64,000 bases of DNA from Streptomyces sp. NBC_01465 (GCF_036227325.1 NZ_CP109467.1:3224001-3288000), one strand, 5' to 3'. Counted from the stretch's first letter, positions 50,791-60,662 are shown. The notes: a model not told the origin generated them from the sequence alone. Numbers and translations: made by a program.

Positions 50791-50872
50791 GGGGCGAGGT
50801 TATGCCTGAGCGGGCGCTTTGGGTACCCACTGGTAATAGCTTTTCAGGGTCCCCACAAACCGCGCCAGTGAT

Positions 50873-50915
50873 CGATGGCGGAATAAGCCCTGATCAGGGG
50901 CTTGTCCCGCCATCG
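50873..50915 (-). terminator. Hairpin after the last kinase gene of the cluster
   Basis: CGATGGCGG (50873-50881) pairs with CCGCCATCG (50907-50915), and AAGCCC pairs with GGGCTT inside, centred on TGATCAG. It starts 4 bases past the minus-strand stop at 50920, so it would end the kinase transcript. Confidence 0.6.
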
Positions 50916-50919
50916 GTCC

Positions 50920-52572
50920 TCACAGTTCGTTGATCTCGAAGTTGTCGGCAATCTCGGTGAAGAGCTTGTCGCCCTCCTTCGCCGCCCACCCCTTGGCCGG
51001 TCCCGCGACTCTCAGCCGCCAGTAGACCTTGCCGTCGTCCTTGCCGGGGACGATCAGCTCGTGGAAACGGTGGGTGATCGGGTTGGTGGAGGAGGGTGAC
51101 GTGTCCTGGTAGTCGGTGATCAGCTCGGATGCCTTCGCGCCCTGGTGGTCGACCGACTTCAGGGTCACCGTGGCCTTGCCGAGCTCGGTGCCGTTGTTGC
51201 CGCCCTTTTCGTAGTGGGACTTCCAGGTCTCGCCCTTGGCGTCGAGCGTGTCCTTGTCGGCCGTCGCCAGGTCGATCCGCTCGACGTAGATGGAGAAGAC
51301 GTCACTGGGGTCGTAGTACGTGATGTAGGTGGCCGAGCTGCCGGTGTCCTGCACCCGCAGATAGTCCTTGGGCACCGCTATGTCCGCCTTGAGCACCTCG
51401 CTCTCGGGGCGCACCAGGAAGCCCGCGGGGGTTCCGCCGCCGCCGAAGGGGTTGGCGAAGATCAGGACGAGCGCGACGGCGACGGCCAGCACGCCCGCAC
51501 CCAGGCCGTACTGGGCCTTGCGGTTGCGGTGCAGTACAGGCGGGACCCAGACGCTGGTCCCTGTCATGCCGGTCGCGCCGGCAGCCCCGTACACCTGTGT
51601 CGCGGCGAGGGCGGCCGCGGCCGGCGGGCGCGCCACCGATTCGAGGGTCTCGCGGATCTCGGCCGCACTCGGGCGCTCGGCCGGGTTCTTGCGGAGCAGC
51701 TGCATGACCAGCGTGCCGAAGGCCCCCGAACCGCGGGCGGGCATCTGCGGCTCGGCCGAGAGGACGGCCTGGAGGGTGGAGGGGGTGTGCGAGCGGCGGT
51801 ACGGGGACATGCCCTCGACGGCCGCGTACAGGACGACGCCGAGCGACCAGAGGTCCGACTCGGGGCCAGGGCGCTGCCCCAACACCCGCTCGGGGGCGAT
51901 GTATTCGGGCGAACCGACGAACGCGCCCGTCTCGGTGAGGCCCTGCTCGCCCTCGACCTGCGCGATGCCGAAGTCGGTGAGGACGACGCGGCCGCCGCGG
52001 CCGAGCAGCACGTTGTCGGGCTTCACGTCGCGGTGCAGTACGCCGGCCTCGTGCGCGGCGGTGAGCGCGCCGAGGACGGCGACGCCGATGCGGGCGGCTT
52101 CCCGTACGTCCAGGGTGCCTTCCTGGAGGCGGTCGCCGAGGGACTGGCCGCGGACCAGCTCCATGACAATCCAGGGCTTGGCGTCCTCGATGACCACGTC
52201 GTGCATCGTCACAACGGAGGGGTGGTCGATCCGGGCGGCGGCACGGGCCTCGCGCTGCATGCGCAGATAGACGTTGTCGCGTTCGCGGGCGGGAAGGTTC
52301 TCGGGAACCTTCGGCTCCTTGATCGCCACATCGCGGTCGACGACCTCGTCGTGCGCACGCCAGACCGTGCCCATGCCGCCGTGGCCGAGGCGGGACAGGA
52401 GCCGGTAGCGGCCGCCGATGAGGCGTCCGGCGTCAGGATCCTGGGGCGTTTGTGCCACTTGGGTCGGCTCGTACGGTGTGCTGTTCTGCGGCGGGACCTG
52501 CGCGCCGTTCGGCTCCGGCGGGTGAAGGCCGTAGCTCGTGGGCTCGTTGGCCCGTCCCCCATCGTTGGTCAT
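50920..52572 (-). CDS. Membrane Ser/Thr protein kinase 1
   Basis: A 550-residue kinase; the ATG at 52572 is preferred over a GTG six bases upstream. After a Pro-rich lead, the domain starts RYRLLSRLGHGGMGTVWRAH; ATP-binding Lys is in DVAIKEPKV, the catalytic loop is HRDVKPDNVLLGRG and DFG is in VVLTDFGIAQ. The domain closes with FGTLVMQLLRKNPAERPSAA. One transmembrane helix (GLGAGVLAVAVALVLIFANP) is followed by an extracytoplasmic domain of about 170 residues. Last gene of the kinase cluster; the order matches the S. coelicolor SCO4775-4779 set (pkaJ position, recalled). Confidence 0.93.
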   Translation of the reverse strand: MTNDGGRANEPTSYGLHPPEPNGAQVPPQNSTPYEPTQVAQTPQDPDAGRLIGGRYRLLSRLGHGGMGTVWRAHDEVVDRDVAIKEPKVPENLPARERDNVYLRMQREARAAARIDHPSVVTMHDVVIEDAKPWIVMELVRGQSLGDRLQEGTLDVREAARIGVAVLGALTAAHEAGVLHRDVKPDNVLLGRGGRVVLTDFGIAQVEGEQGLTETGAFVGSPEYIAPERVLGQRPGPESDLWSLGVVLYAAVEGMSPYRRSHTPSTLQAVLSAEPQMPARGSGAFGTLVMQLLRKNPAERPSAAEIRETLESVARPPAAAALAATQVYGAAGATGMTGTSVWVPPVLHRNRKAQYGLGAGVLAVAVALVLIFANPFGGGGTPAGFLVRPESEVLKADIAVPKDYLRVQDTGSSATYITYYDPSDVFSIYVERIDLATADKDTLDAKGETWKSHYEKGGNNGTELGKATVTLKSVDHQGAKASELITDYQDTSPSSTNPITHRFHELIVPGKDDGKVYWRLRVAGPAKGWAAKEGDKLFTEIADNFEINEL

Positions 52573-52643
52573 GGGCACATCCTGACCGAAAGGCGGTGGC
52601 CGATACCACTGTGGTCGGTGAGGGGATGCAAACCCGTGACAAC

Positions 52644-54248
52644 TCAGTGCGAGACCGTGAAGGAGTCGACGGCGGTGTCGAAGTACCGCTTGGTGTCGGT
52701 GACTTTGCTGAGTGGGCCCTGAAACCAGACGCTGTACGACTGGCCGCCCTCGTCCCAGCTGAGTTCGTAGACGTGGACCGGACCGTCCGTCCTGGCTTCG
52801 CCGTCCCAGGTGTAGTCCCGGAGGGCGGCCGCGTGCCCGTTGTGCTTGGTCGCGACGACCTTTCCGTCGCGGTATCCGGGGTTGAGGTCGGGGCCGCCGG
52901 AGTTGGCGAAGGTCGCCGTGTCGAGGGGGCTGGTACCCGTGGATGCGTCCTTGAGGACGCCGAGATAGAACGCCTTGTCGGGGGTCGTGTAGTAGACGCG
53001 CTTGCCGTCGGTGGACCGGGCACTGTCAGTGGGGACTGTGACACTGAAACCAGCGGGGTCGGCGGCGGTGCGATAGCCGGTGTTCGAGGGGTCCGAGGAC
53101 GGGGTGGTTTTCTGGGAGGGCTTGGGGGTGGGCGTGGGAGTGGGAGTGGGGGAGGCCGAGGCGGACCGGGTCACGGACGGGGCCGAAGTGGAGCTCTGGC
53201 CCGCACGGTTGTCCGTACCGCCGTCCTTGCCGGTGCTGTCGCCGTTGCGCAGGACGGTCAGGGCGATGCCGGCCCCTGCCAGCACCAGCACCGCTACGGC
53301 GACGACCGCGATACGGACCGACCGGCGGGACCGCGGCTGCGACGGTGTCGGCGGTGACGGGGACGGCGCCGGAGCCACTGACACGGCCAGTCTTTGCGTC
53401 GCCGTGTCCGGGGCCGGCACAGGGGTCACCGGGGCCGCACCCATGCCCGCGTACGGGCGCAACAGCCGCTCGGCGTCGGCCACATTGAGCCTGCGCGCCG
53501 GATCACGCTCCAGCAGCCCCCGTACGACAGGGAGCAGCGGCCCCGCCTCGGCCGGCGGCCGGATCTCGTCGGCGACGACCGCGTGCAGCACACCGCCCAG
53601 GGAGTCGCGGTGGAACGGGGTGCGGCCGCTCAGCGCCGCGCACAGCAGCGCGCCCAGCGACCAGAGGTCGGCCTCGGGACCCGCCTTCGCGCCCTGCATG
53701 CGTTCCGGCGCGGTGTATTCGGGCGAGCCGACGAACGCCCCGGTCTCGGTGATCGTCGTCGACCCGGCGAGCTGTGCGATCCCGAAATCGGTGAGGACAA
53801 CCCGGCCGCCTTCCTCCAGGAGGATGTTGGCGGGCTTGATGTCGCGGTGCAGAACCCCGCGCGCATGGGCCGCTCCGAGCGCGCCGAGCAGCGCGAGACC
53901 GATCCGCGCCGCCTCGCCGACACCGACGGGACCCTGCGCGGTGAGCCGGTCGGCGAGCGAACCGCCGACGACCAACTCCATCACGATATAAGGGACTTCG
54001 TCCGCATCGACCACCACGTCATGCAAGACGATCACCTGCGGGTGCTTGATCTGGGCAACCGCCCGCGCCTCGCGCAGCGCGGCCGCGGCAGGTTCGTTCG
54101 CACCCAGGTGCAGCTCCTTGACCGCGACCTCGCGACCGAGCAGCTCGTCGGTGGCACGCCAGACACTGCCCATGCCGCCCCGGCCGATCCGGCCGCCGAG
54201 CCGGTAGCGCCCCGCGATCAGACGTCCGTTGTGCGTCTCCTGTGACAT
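52644..54248 (-). CDS. Membrane Ser/Thr protein kinase 2
   Basis: A 534-residue kinase, ATG with GGGGGAG upstream. RYRLGGRIGRGGMGSVWRAT, EVAVKELHL, HRDIKPANILLEEG and LTDFGIAQL carry all catalytic motifs. After the kinase come a Pro/Ser linker, a membrane helix (IAVVAVAVLVLAGAGIALTV), a Thr/Pro/Ser stalk and a C-terminal domain beginning FSVTVPTDSARSTDGKRVYY. By position it corresponds to PkaI of S. coelicolor, reported to coordinate spore wall synthesis with morphogenesis proteins (recalled). It should sense or act on the envelope. Confidence 0.93.
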   Translation of the reverse strand: MSQETHNGRLIAGRYRLGGRIGRGGMGSVWRATDELLGREVAVKELHLGANEPAAAALREARAVAQIKHPQVIVLHDVVVDADEVPYIVMELVVGGSLADRLTAQGPVGVGEAARIGLALLGALGAAHARGVLHRDIKPANILLEEGGRVVLTDFGIAQLAGSTTITETGAFVGSPEYTAPERMQGAKAGPEADLWSLGALLCAALSGRTPFHRDSLGGVLHAVVADEIRPPAEAGPLLPVVRGLLERDPARRLNVADAERLLRPYAGMGAAPVTPVPAPDTATQRLAVSVAPAPSPSPPTPSQPRSRRSVRIAVVAVAVLVLAGAGIALTVLRNGDSTGKDGGTDNRAGQSSTSAPSVTRSASASPTPTPTPTPKPSQKTTPSSDPSNTGYRTAADPAGFSVTVPTDSARSTDGKRVYYTTPDKAFYLGVLKDASTGTSPLDTATFANSGGPDLNPGYRDGKVVATKHNGHAAALRDYTWDGEARTDGPVHVYELSWDEGGQSYSVWFQGPLSKVTDTKRYFDTAVDSFTVSH

Positions 54249-54309
54249 GACTTCTCCCCCAAGGTCACCTTCCGGCCATCATGCCGCACGCCTGGACCGC
54301 CTCGACCGC

Positions 54310-55941
54310 CTAGTTCGGCTGCCAGTACCGCAGGACGATGTCGAACTGCGCGCGCGTCTTCTGCCAGTCCCGCACCGGGCCCGACATGTAGATCGCGTAC
54401 TCCACGCTCCCGCCGTTGACCGTGTACAGCTGGTCGATCGCGCGGCGCTTGCCCGGATGGTCCTTGGTCTCGGTCCAGGTGAACTCCCAGAGCACACCCG
54501 GGTTGTCGCGGAAGGTGTTCTCGTGCAGCGTGACCCGGTGGTACTTCGGCAGCCGGCCGAGCTGCGGTTCGATGCTGTTCACCGCGTGCATGTAGGAGTT
54601 GGGAAAGTCCGGCGCGTTGTCGACACTGATCCGTATCCGGTGGTCCCCGCCGTCGGGGGTGTAGTCGATCTGCTGGCCGTCCATCTGCCGGATCCAGCCC
54701 TTCGGCACGGCGAGCGAGACGCCGGCCGGGTCCTTGACCTTCACCCATCCCGCCGGAAGCCCGTCGGGGTTCTTCTTCGGCGGGTCCTTCTTCGGAGTGG
54801 TCTCCGTCCCCGTCCCCGGGGCGGAGGGCGCACCCTGCGTCACACCGCCTGTGCCGCCGCCGCCCGAGCCCTTGTCGTTCTGGTACTTCATGATGCCGAG
54901 GCCCACCCCGCCGCCGATCACCGCGGCCAGGACCGCACCGATCACAGCCGTACGCCAGGGGTGGCGCTTGCGGTCGCCGGCCCGCGCGGGAGCGGCGGAC
55001 TCGGGGACGGTCTGCACCAGTTGGGACGTAGCCCCTTCCAGCATCTCCCTGGGCACGTTCTGCGTCGGTACAAACGCCTGCGCCTGCTTGGGCGTCCGGC
55101 CCTCCATCGCGTCGAGCAGCATGCGCTCGGCCTCGGCGGCGCTCGGCCGCTCCGCCGGGTCCTTGCGCAGGAGGGCGGTGATGACGGGGGCGAGGGGGCC
55201 GGCCTGCTGGGGCGGCGGCGGTTCCTCGTTGACGACCGCCTGGAGGGTGGAGATCGGTGACGTACGGCGGAAGGGCGAGCGCTCCTCGACGGCCGTGTAG
55301 AGCGTGGCGCCGAGCGAGAAGAGGTCGGAGGCCGGCCCCGGGGCCTCGCCCTGGACGCGTTCGGGGGCGAGGTAGTCGATGGAGCCGACGATCTCGCCGG
55401 TCCGGGTGATCTCCGAGTCGCCCTCGATCGCGGCGATCCCGAAGTCGGTGATCAGGACGCGACCGTCGCGCGCGAGCAGGATGTTGCCGGGCTTGACGTC
55501 ACGGTGCAGCACACCCGCGGCGTGCGCGGCCCGGAGCGCGCCGAGGACGTGGAGGCCGATGCGGGCGGCCTCGCGCGGGGCGAGGGCTCCGCTCTCCTTC
55601 GCGGCGTCGGCGAGGGAGGGTCCGTCGACGTACTCCATGACGATCCACGGCCGGTCGTCGTACGGAATGACGTCATGGACGGTGACGACACCCGGGTGGT
55701 TGATCCGGGCGGCGGCGCGCGCCTCCTTCTGCGTCCGCGCGTGCAGCACGGTGCGGTCGGCCTCCGAGACGAACAGACCCGCCGTCAGCTCCTTTACGGC
55801 GACGGTGCGGTGCAGCACCTCGTCGTGGGCGCGCCAGACCTTGCCCATGCCCCCGCGGCCGATCAGCTCGCCCAGCCGGTAACGCCCGGCGAGCAGCAGA
55901 TCCGCGCTTTCGGTGTGTCCGGTGTTCCGAGTGTGTTCCAC
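54310..55941 (-). CDS. Membrane Ser/Thr protein kinase 3
   Basis: A 543-residue kinase starting with GTG. RYRLGELIGRGGMGKVWRAH, TVAVKELTAG, HRDVKPGNILLARD and LITDFGIAAIEGDS are intact. A membrane helix (TAVIGAVLAAVIGGGVGLGI) leads to a Gly/Thr/Pro linker and a C-terminal domain starting GVSLAVPKGWIRQMDGQQID. Same general plan as its neighbours. Position corresponds to pkaH of the S. coelicolor cluster. The 61-base gap to kinase 2 suggests one transcript. Confidence 0.93.
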   Translation of the reverse strand: MEHTRNTGHTESADLLLAGRYRLGELIGRGGMGKVWRAHDEVLHRTVAVKELTAGLFVSEADRTVLHARTQKEARAAARINHPGVVTVHDVIPYDDRPWIVMEYVDGPSLADAAKESGALAPREAARIGLHVLGALRAAHAAGVLHRDVKPGNILLARDGRVLITDFGIAAIEGDSEITRTGEIVGSIDYLAPERVQGEAPGPASDLFSLGATLYTAVEERSPFRRTSPISTLQAVVNEEPPPPQQAGPLAPVITALLRKDPAERPSAAEAERMLLDAMEGRTPKQAQAFVPTQNVPREMLEGATSQLVQTVPESAAPARAGDRKRHPWRTAVIGAVLAAVIGGGVGLGIMKYQNDKGSGGGGTGGVTQGAPSAPGTGTETTPKKDPPKKNPDGLPAGWVKVKDPAGVSLAVPKGWIRQMDGQQIDYTPDGGDHRIRISVDNAPDFPNSYMHAVNSIEPQLGRLPKYHRVTLHENTFRDNPGVLWEFTWTETKDHPGKRRAIDQLYTVNGGSVEYAIYMSGPVRDWQKTRAQFDIVLRYWQPN

Positions 55942-56048
55942 GCGCCCTTGCCCCGTTCCTCGAAGGCCAGGTTACGGAGGGGCGTTCGGGCATGGAACCT
56001 CGGGTCGGTCTGTGATACCGCACTGTGACGCTTGCGACTACGGGGTGT

Positions 56049-58445
56049 TCAGGTGCCGACGCGGTAAGTCGCGCTCGCCTGCTGGTAGATCTCGGTGACC
56101 TTGTCCCGCTGGGCATCGGGGCCGATGACCTGCACGATGTGGTACTTGCCGCCGATGATCATGGCGAGGTTGCGGACGTACACCTGGCGTCCGCTGCTGT
56201 CCTGCCAGCTGAACTGCCCCTCCGCCATGGCCTGCTGGCCCACGTCGATCCGGCGCAGGCCGCTCGCCTGGGACCAGGAGGAGTCGCGGAAGGGCTGCAG
56301 CTCGCGCTCCTTGTTGTTCTGGTACGCCATCGGGTCGCTGCCGTCGGCCTTGACGGTGTCCCGGCCCGGCACGACGACCAGCTCGAAGTCCCCGCCGAGG
56401 TAACGGATTTGCCCGTTGGAGTTGGCGGCGCGGCGCGTCCACGACTTGTCGACGGCTATCCGGAAGCCGGCGGGGTCGTTGCGCAGGCCGTATCCGGCGG
56501 GGAGACGGGAGTCGCTCTCGGTGGACGGGGTGTTCTGCGGCGGTGAGCTGCTCTCCGGCGCGGAACTGGGGGTGGCGGACGCGGTCGGCGTGGGTTTGGG
56601 CGCGGGTGCGCTGCCGACCTTCTGCTGCCCGTCGTCGTCGGATGCCTTGGGCATGAACTTCATCGCGTACACGAGGGCGGCGATCAGGACGACGAGGATC
56701 ACGACGAGCAGCATCCGCCCCAGCGAACGGGGCTTGCGCTGCGTCCGCTGCGCCTTCGGTGCCCGCTGTGCCCTCTGCGCCTTCTCCGCCTTCGGCAGCC
56801 GCTGCCTGCCGTGCTGCTGGCGGTGGCGTCCGTGCGCGGTGGCCACCGGCTGGCGGGACCCGCGCTTCTTCCTCCGTACGAGCTCGCCCCTGCGCCGGAT
56901 CACCGGGAGTTTCGTCGCGTCGGCGGCAGGCAGCGGCACGACCTGCTGTCCGGCCTCCGGCTCGGGAGCCGACCTGACGAGCGAACGCAGCCAGCCGCGG
57001 AGCTCCTCGACGTCCGGACGTTCGGTGGGGTCCTGGCGCAGCAGGGACTCGACGACGGGCCGGAGCGGGCCGCACTCCTCGGCGAAGGCGGGCGGCTCGG
57101 CACAGACCAGCTGTACGAGTTCGGCGGCGCTCTCCTCGGGATAGGGGGCATGGCCCTGCACGGCCCGGAACAGCAGCGCGCCGAGCGCCCAGAGGTCGGT
57201 GGCGGGCCCGACGGGGGCGGCCAGCTGCCAGTTCTCGTGCACGGGGCCCGCCTGCTCGGGCGCCCACCGCTCGGTGACGGCCCCCACCACGGTGATCCGC
57301 GCCTGCCGGGCGCGCTCGGCGGCCAGCGGTGTGGCCGGGCCGCTGCGGGGGCGGGTGCTGCCGGGGGCTGCGGGCGCCTCGTCCCAGCGTCCGGTGTGCG
57401 CGGGGGGCTCCGGCACGGCCGGGGTCCCGGGCCCGGGCCCTGCTGCCTGCCGCAACTCGTCGGCGTGCATCCCCTCGCCGACTCCGGAGCGGCCGGAGCG
57501 GGGTGCGGCCCCGTGCCAACTGCCCGCGCCGCTGCCGCCACCGCGCGCCTCGTCGCTCCAGGTGCCGGCCAGTTCGGCACGGCGCGGGGGCGGCGGCCCG
57601 GGGGGCGCGGCCGGGGGCACCTGCTCGACGGGGCCGTAGGGGCTGCCCGCCGCGGGTCCGTATCCGGGCGGCAGAGCCGGGGGCAGCTCCGCGGCGCGGG
57701 CGGCGGCCCGGGCGCCCGCGCGGTACGCGGCTATGGCCCCGGCGCGCGCGGCGCGCGGATCCTCGGCCGCCTGCTGCTCGACGGGCGGGGCCAGCGCGGC
57801 CTGCCGCGCGGCGGCACCGGCCTCCTCCTCCGCCTCGCCGTCATCCTCTTCGGGCGGTACGGGGTCGTACCCGCACAGCGCCTCCTCGGCCGCGCCCGAC
57901 GCGAGTCCGGTCAGCACGACACGTCCGTCGTCGCAGATCAGCACCGTGCGGGCGGTGATGTTCCGGTGGGTCCAGCCATGAACATGCAGGGCCCGTAAGG
58001 CAGTCAGCACATCGGAAGCGATCTCGGCGGCCCGGTACGGGTTCAGCGGCCGCTCGGCCAGCAGTGCGGCCAGCGGTCGTGCGGCGACGAGCTCACTGAC
58101 GATCCACAGCGAACCGCCCTCGGCGAAGACGTCGAAGACCTGGTCGAGGCGCGGATGATCGGGAATCCGGGCGGCCGCCTCGGCGGCCTCGATGGCACGC
58201 CGTACGACAGGATCGGCGGCCCGCAGGGTCGTGCGCCCCTGGCCGACGCCCTGCCGGGGTCCTGGCACCCCGCCCCCGTCGAGCATCTCCGCCTCGACGA
58301 CCTCGGGCAACGGCAGCTGGCGGACCAGCACTTCCTGCCCGCTGTAGGTGTCGAAGCCGCGGGTCTCGACCAGTTCGAAGGCGTCGGAGGGCGGCAGCGG
58401 AAGCCGGTACCGGTCAGCGAGCACCCGACCCGCATACTCGTCCAC
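56049..58445 (-). CDS. Probable pseudokinase of the Ser/Thr kinase cluster
   Basis: A 798-residue protein starting with GTG. It aligns by eye with a kinase domain but key residues are replaced: the ATP-binding Lys position reads VLVRQLPLP, the catalytic loop reads THRNITARTVLI (HRD changed to HRN, the later Lys and Asn lost) and the DFG position reads VVLTGLASGA. The C-lobe is then interrupted by about 200 Pro/Ala/Gly-rich residues before WAPEQAGPVHENWQLAAPVG, TDLWALGALLFRAVQGHAPY and the rest. A membrane helix (MLLVVILVVLIAALVYAMKF) and the cluster's extracytoplasmic domain (GFRIAVDKSWTRR) follow. It is probably a scaffold or allosteric partner of the other kinases. Confidence 0.85.
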   Translation of the reverse strand: MDEYAGRVLADRYRLPLPPSDAFELVETRGFDTYSGQEVLVRQLPLPEVVEAEMLDGGGVPGPRQGVGQGRTTLRAADPVVRRAIEAAEAAARIPDHPRLDQVFDVFAEGGSLWIVSELVAARPLAALLAERPLNPYRAAEIASDVLTALRALHVHGWTHRNITARTVLICDDGRVVLTGLASGAAEEALCGYDPVPPEEDDGEAEEEAGAAARQAALAPPVEQQAAEDPRAARAGAIAAYRAGARAAARAAELPPALPPGYGPAAGSPYGPVEQVPPAAPPGPPPPRRAELAGTWSDEARGGGSGAGSWHGAAPRSGRSGVGEGMHADELRQAAGPGPGTPAVPEPPAHTGRWDEAPAAPGSTRPRSGPATPLAAERARQARITVVGAVTERWAPEQAGPVHENWQLAAPVGPATDLWALGALLFRAVQGHAPYPEESAAELVQLVCAEPPAFAEECGPLRPVVESLLRQDPTERPDVEELRGWLRSLVRSAPEPEAGQQVVPLPAADATKLPVIRRRGELVRRKKRGSRQPVATAHGRHRQQHGRQRLPKAEKAQRAQRAPKAQRTQRKPRSLGRMLLVVILVVLIAALVYAMKFMPKASDDDGQQKVGSAPAPKPTPTASATPSSAPESSSPPQNTPSTESDSRLPAGYGLRNDPAGFRIAVDKSWTRRAANSNGQIRYLGGDFELVVVPGRDTVKADGSDPMAYQNNKERELQPFRDSSWSQASGLRRIDVGQQAMAEGQFSWQDSSGRQVYVRNLAMIIGGKYHIVQVIGPDAQRDKVTEIYQQASATYRVGT

Positions 58446-58588
58446 GACGCCTCCCCCTGAGGTCTCGTGCGGTCAAATCCAGTCGCTCTGCGACCCGTTG
58501 TCGTTACTTAAGGGCCGTGGGCACTCACGATACGTGTTTCCCCCCGCTCCGGGCCCGGACTACGAATCTGCCGGTGAAACTGCTCCGC

Positions 58589-60433
58589 TCAGGACTTCGG
58601 CTCGAAGGTCGTGGCGAAGGTCTTCCAGGTCTCGCTGCGCTCGGAGCTGCCCCAGTCGGCGGCCCGCGCGGTGTACATCAGCCCGTAACCGAGCTTGCTG
58701 TTGACGACGAACCCGCGGTCCACGGACCGGAACTTCGTCCCGTTGTCCTGATAGGTGAACTCCCAGTCGGCCGTGTTCCAGCCGCGGTAATCCACCTTCT
58801 CTATTCGCACCCGCTCGTACCTGTCCCGGACCATGTACGACTCCTGGGACTTCCAGTCGGCCACCGGGTCGCTCTTCGGGGTCGTCGTCCACCCCACCAG
58901 CAGCTTCTGCCCGCCCGGGCCGGTGAAGCGTGCACCGGCGGATCCGGTGGACTGGTACTTCCAGCCCTTCGGCAGCCCGATGGAGAACCCCTGGTCGTGG
59001 TGGTACGTGGTGACGGCGGCATCCCCGCCGCCCGCGTTCTCGCCGCCGGGGTCGGAGCTCGCGCCGGAGCTCTCCGGGGCGGACGGAGTCTCGCCGGTCC
59101 CCTGACCGCCGCCCTTCCCCGAGTTGTCCTTCTCCTCGTCCTTGCCCTTGCCCTTGCCTTCGCCCTTCCCGGACGACGCACCGGCGGACGAAGAGGCCGT
59201 GACGGCAGGCGACTTCCCCTTGTCGCCCTTGTCGTCCCCGCCGAGCGTGAACGCCAATATCGTCCCCAGCACCGCCAGCGCGACGACGACCGCGGCGATC
59301 ACCAGGGTGCGCCGCGGTACGACGTCGGTGAGCGAGGCCCGCACCGGCGTGGTCCGCGCGGGAGGAACAACAGCACCCGCGCCCGGAGCCGCAGCCGCAG
59401 CCGGGACCGCCTTCTCGTTCCGTACGGACTTCAGCGCACTGCGCAGCCGCTCGGCGGCCGCATCGGCGGTCTCCTTGGCCGACTTGCCGGTCTTCGCAGG
59501 CCGTACGGGCTTCTTCTTCTCCTCCGGCACCGGCGGCAGCGGAACGACCCGCGTCGCGTCCGCCGGCACCTCCGCCGTCTTCGCCGCCACCTCGGGCGCG
59601 TTGACGATCTCGGTCAGGAGCGCCCGCGCACCGGCGTCGTCGAGCCGCTGGTCCGGGTCCTTGGCGAGCAGGCCGTAGATGACCTCTTCCAACGGGCCCG
59701 CGTTCTTCGGCGGATCGAGCGGCTCGGTCATCACCGCGGTCAGGGTCGCGATCGCCGAGCCCTTGTCGTACGGCGGCACGCCTTCGACGCTCGCGTACAG
59801 CAGCCCGCCCAGCGACCACAGGTCCGCAGGGGGCCCCGGCTTGTGCCCGCGGGCCCGCTCGGGCGAGATGTACGAGGGGGCTCCCACGAGCATTCCGGTC
59901 GAGGTGACCGACGGGTCGCCCTCGACCTGCGCGATCCCGAAGTCGGTCAGGACGACCCGGCCGTCCTCCGCGATCAGCACGTTGGACGGCTTCACGTCAC
60001 GGTGCAGGATCCCCTCGCGGTGCGCGGCGCGCAGCACGTCCAGGATCGCGAGGCCGACCTCGGCCGCACGCCGGGGCGTCAGCACGCCGTCCTCGCGGAC
60101 CCGTTCGGCGAGCGATCCGCCCTCGACGAGCTCCATGACGATCCACGGCCGGTCGTCCTCGTCCACGACGTCGTAGACCGTGACGGCCCCGCTGTTACGG
60201 ATCCGGGCGATCGCCTTCGCCTCACGCAGCGTCCGCGTGATGAGACGGCGCTTCTCGTCGTCGTCGATGGCCGAGGGGAACCGCAGTTCCTTCACGGCGA
60301 CGGTGCGGCCCAGCGTCTCGTCCACGGCCCGCCAGACCGTGCCCATGCCGCCCTTGCCGAGCACCTCTCCGAGCCGGTACCGCCCAGCCAGGAGACGCCC
60401 CTCGGTGTCCTTCGCCTGCTCCGCCTCCGACAT
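58589..60433 (-). CDS. Membrane Ser/Thr protein kinase 5
   Basis: A 614-residue kinase with ATG preceded by GAGGGGA. RYRLGEVLGKGGMGTVWRAV, TVAVKELRFP, HRDVKPSNVLIAED and LTDFGIAQVEGD show it is catalytically complete. A long Ala/Pro/Lys juxtamembrane region precedes the helix (VIAAVVVALAVLGTILAFTL), then a Gly/Ser/Lys-rich stalk, and a C-terminal domain starting GFSIGLPKGWKYQSTGSAGA. First gene of the cluster on the minus strand; 143 bp separate it from the pseudokinase. Divergent from a serine hydrolase. Confidence 0.93.
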   Translation of the reverse strand: MSEAEQAKDTEGRLLAGRYRLGEVLGKGGMGTVWRAVDETLGRTVAVKELRFPSAIDDDEKRRLITRTLREAKAIARIRNSGAVTVYDVVDEDDRPWIVMELVEGGSLAERVREDGVLTPRRAAEVGLAILDVLRAAHREGILHRDVKPSNVLIAEDGRVVLTDFGIAQVEGDPSVTSTGMLVGAPSYISPERARGHKPGPPADLWSLGGLLYASVEGVPPYDKGSAIATLTAVMTEPLDPPKNAGPLEEVIYGLLAKDPDQRLDDAGARALLTEIVNAPEVAAKTAEVPADATRVVPLPPVPEEKKKPVRPAKTGKSAKETADAAAERLRSALKSVRNEKAVPAAAAAPGAGAVVPPARTTPVRASLTDVVPRRTLVIAAVVVALAVLGTILAFTLGGDDKGDKGKSPAVTASSSAGASSGKGEGKGKGKDEEKDNSGKGGGQGTGETPSAPESSGASSDPGGENAGGGDAAVTTYHHDQGFSIGLPKGWKYQSTGSAGARFTGPGGQKLLVGWTTTPKSDPVADWKSQESYMVRDRYERVRIEKVDYRGWNTADWEFTYQDNGTKFRSVDRGFVVNSKLGYGLMYTARAADWGSSERSETWKTFATTFEPKS

Positions 60434-60662
60434 GCGTCCCCTCTGCGATCAACCCGCCCTGGCAGAGCGTCCATTGTCTCTCACTCCGCGACCGATGACG
60501 GCCCCGGGTCCACGCCCACCCGCACAACCGGCACACAAGAGGCCCACCATGCCCCCACCAGGGGAACCCCCACCGCGCTCACGGCCCGCAGGCGCCCCGT
60601 GCCCCAACTCCCCACGCACTCGCCCCGTGGTCCATCATGACCCTGCCGAAGGGATCCCCACC
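60434..60662. other. Divergent region between kinase 5 and the serine hydrolase
   Basis: 229 bp holding promoters for the kinase cluster and the hydrolase. No repeat or recognised operator is seen. Confidence 0.45.
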
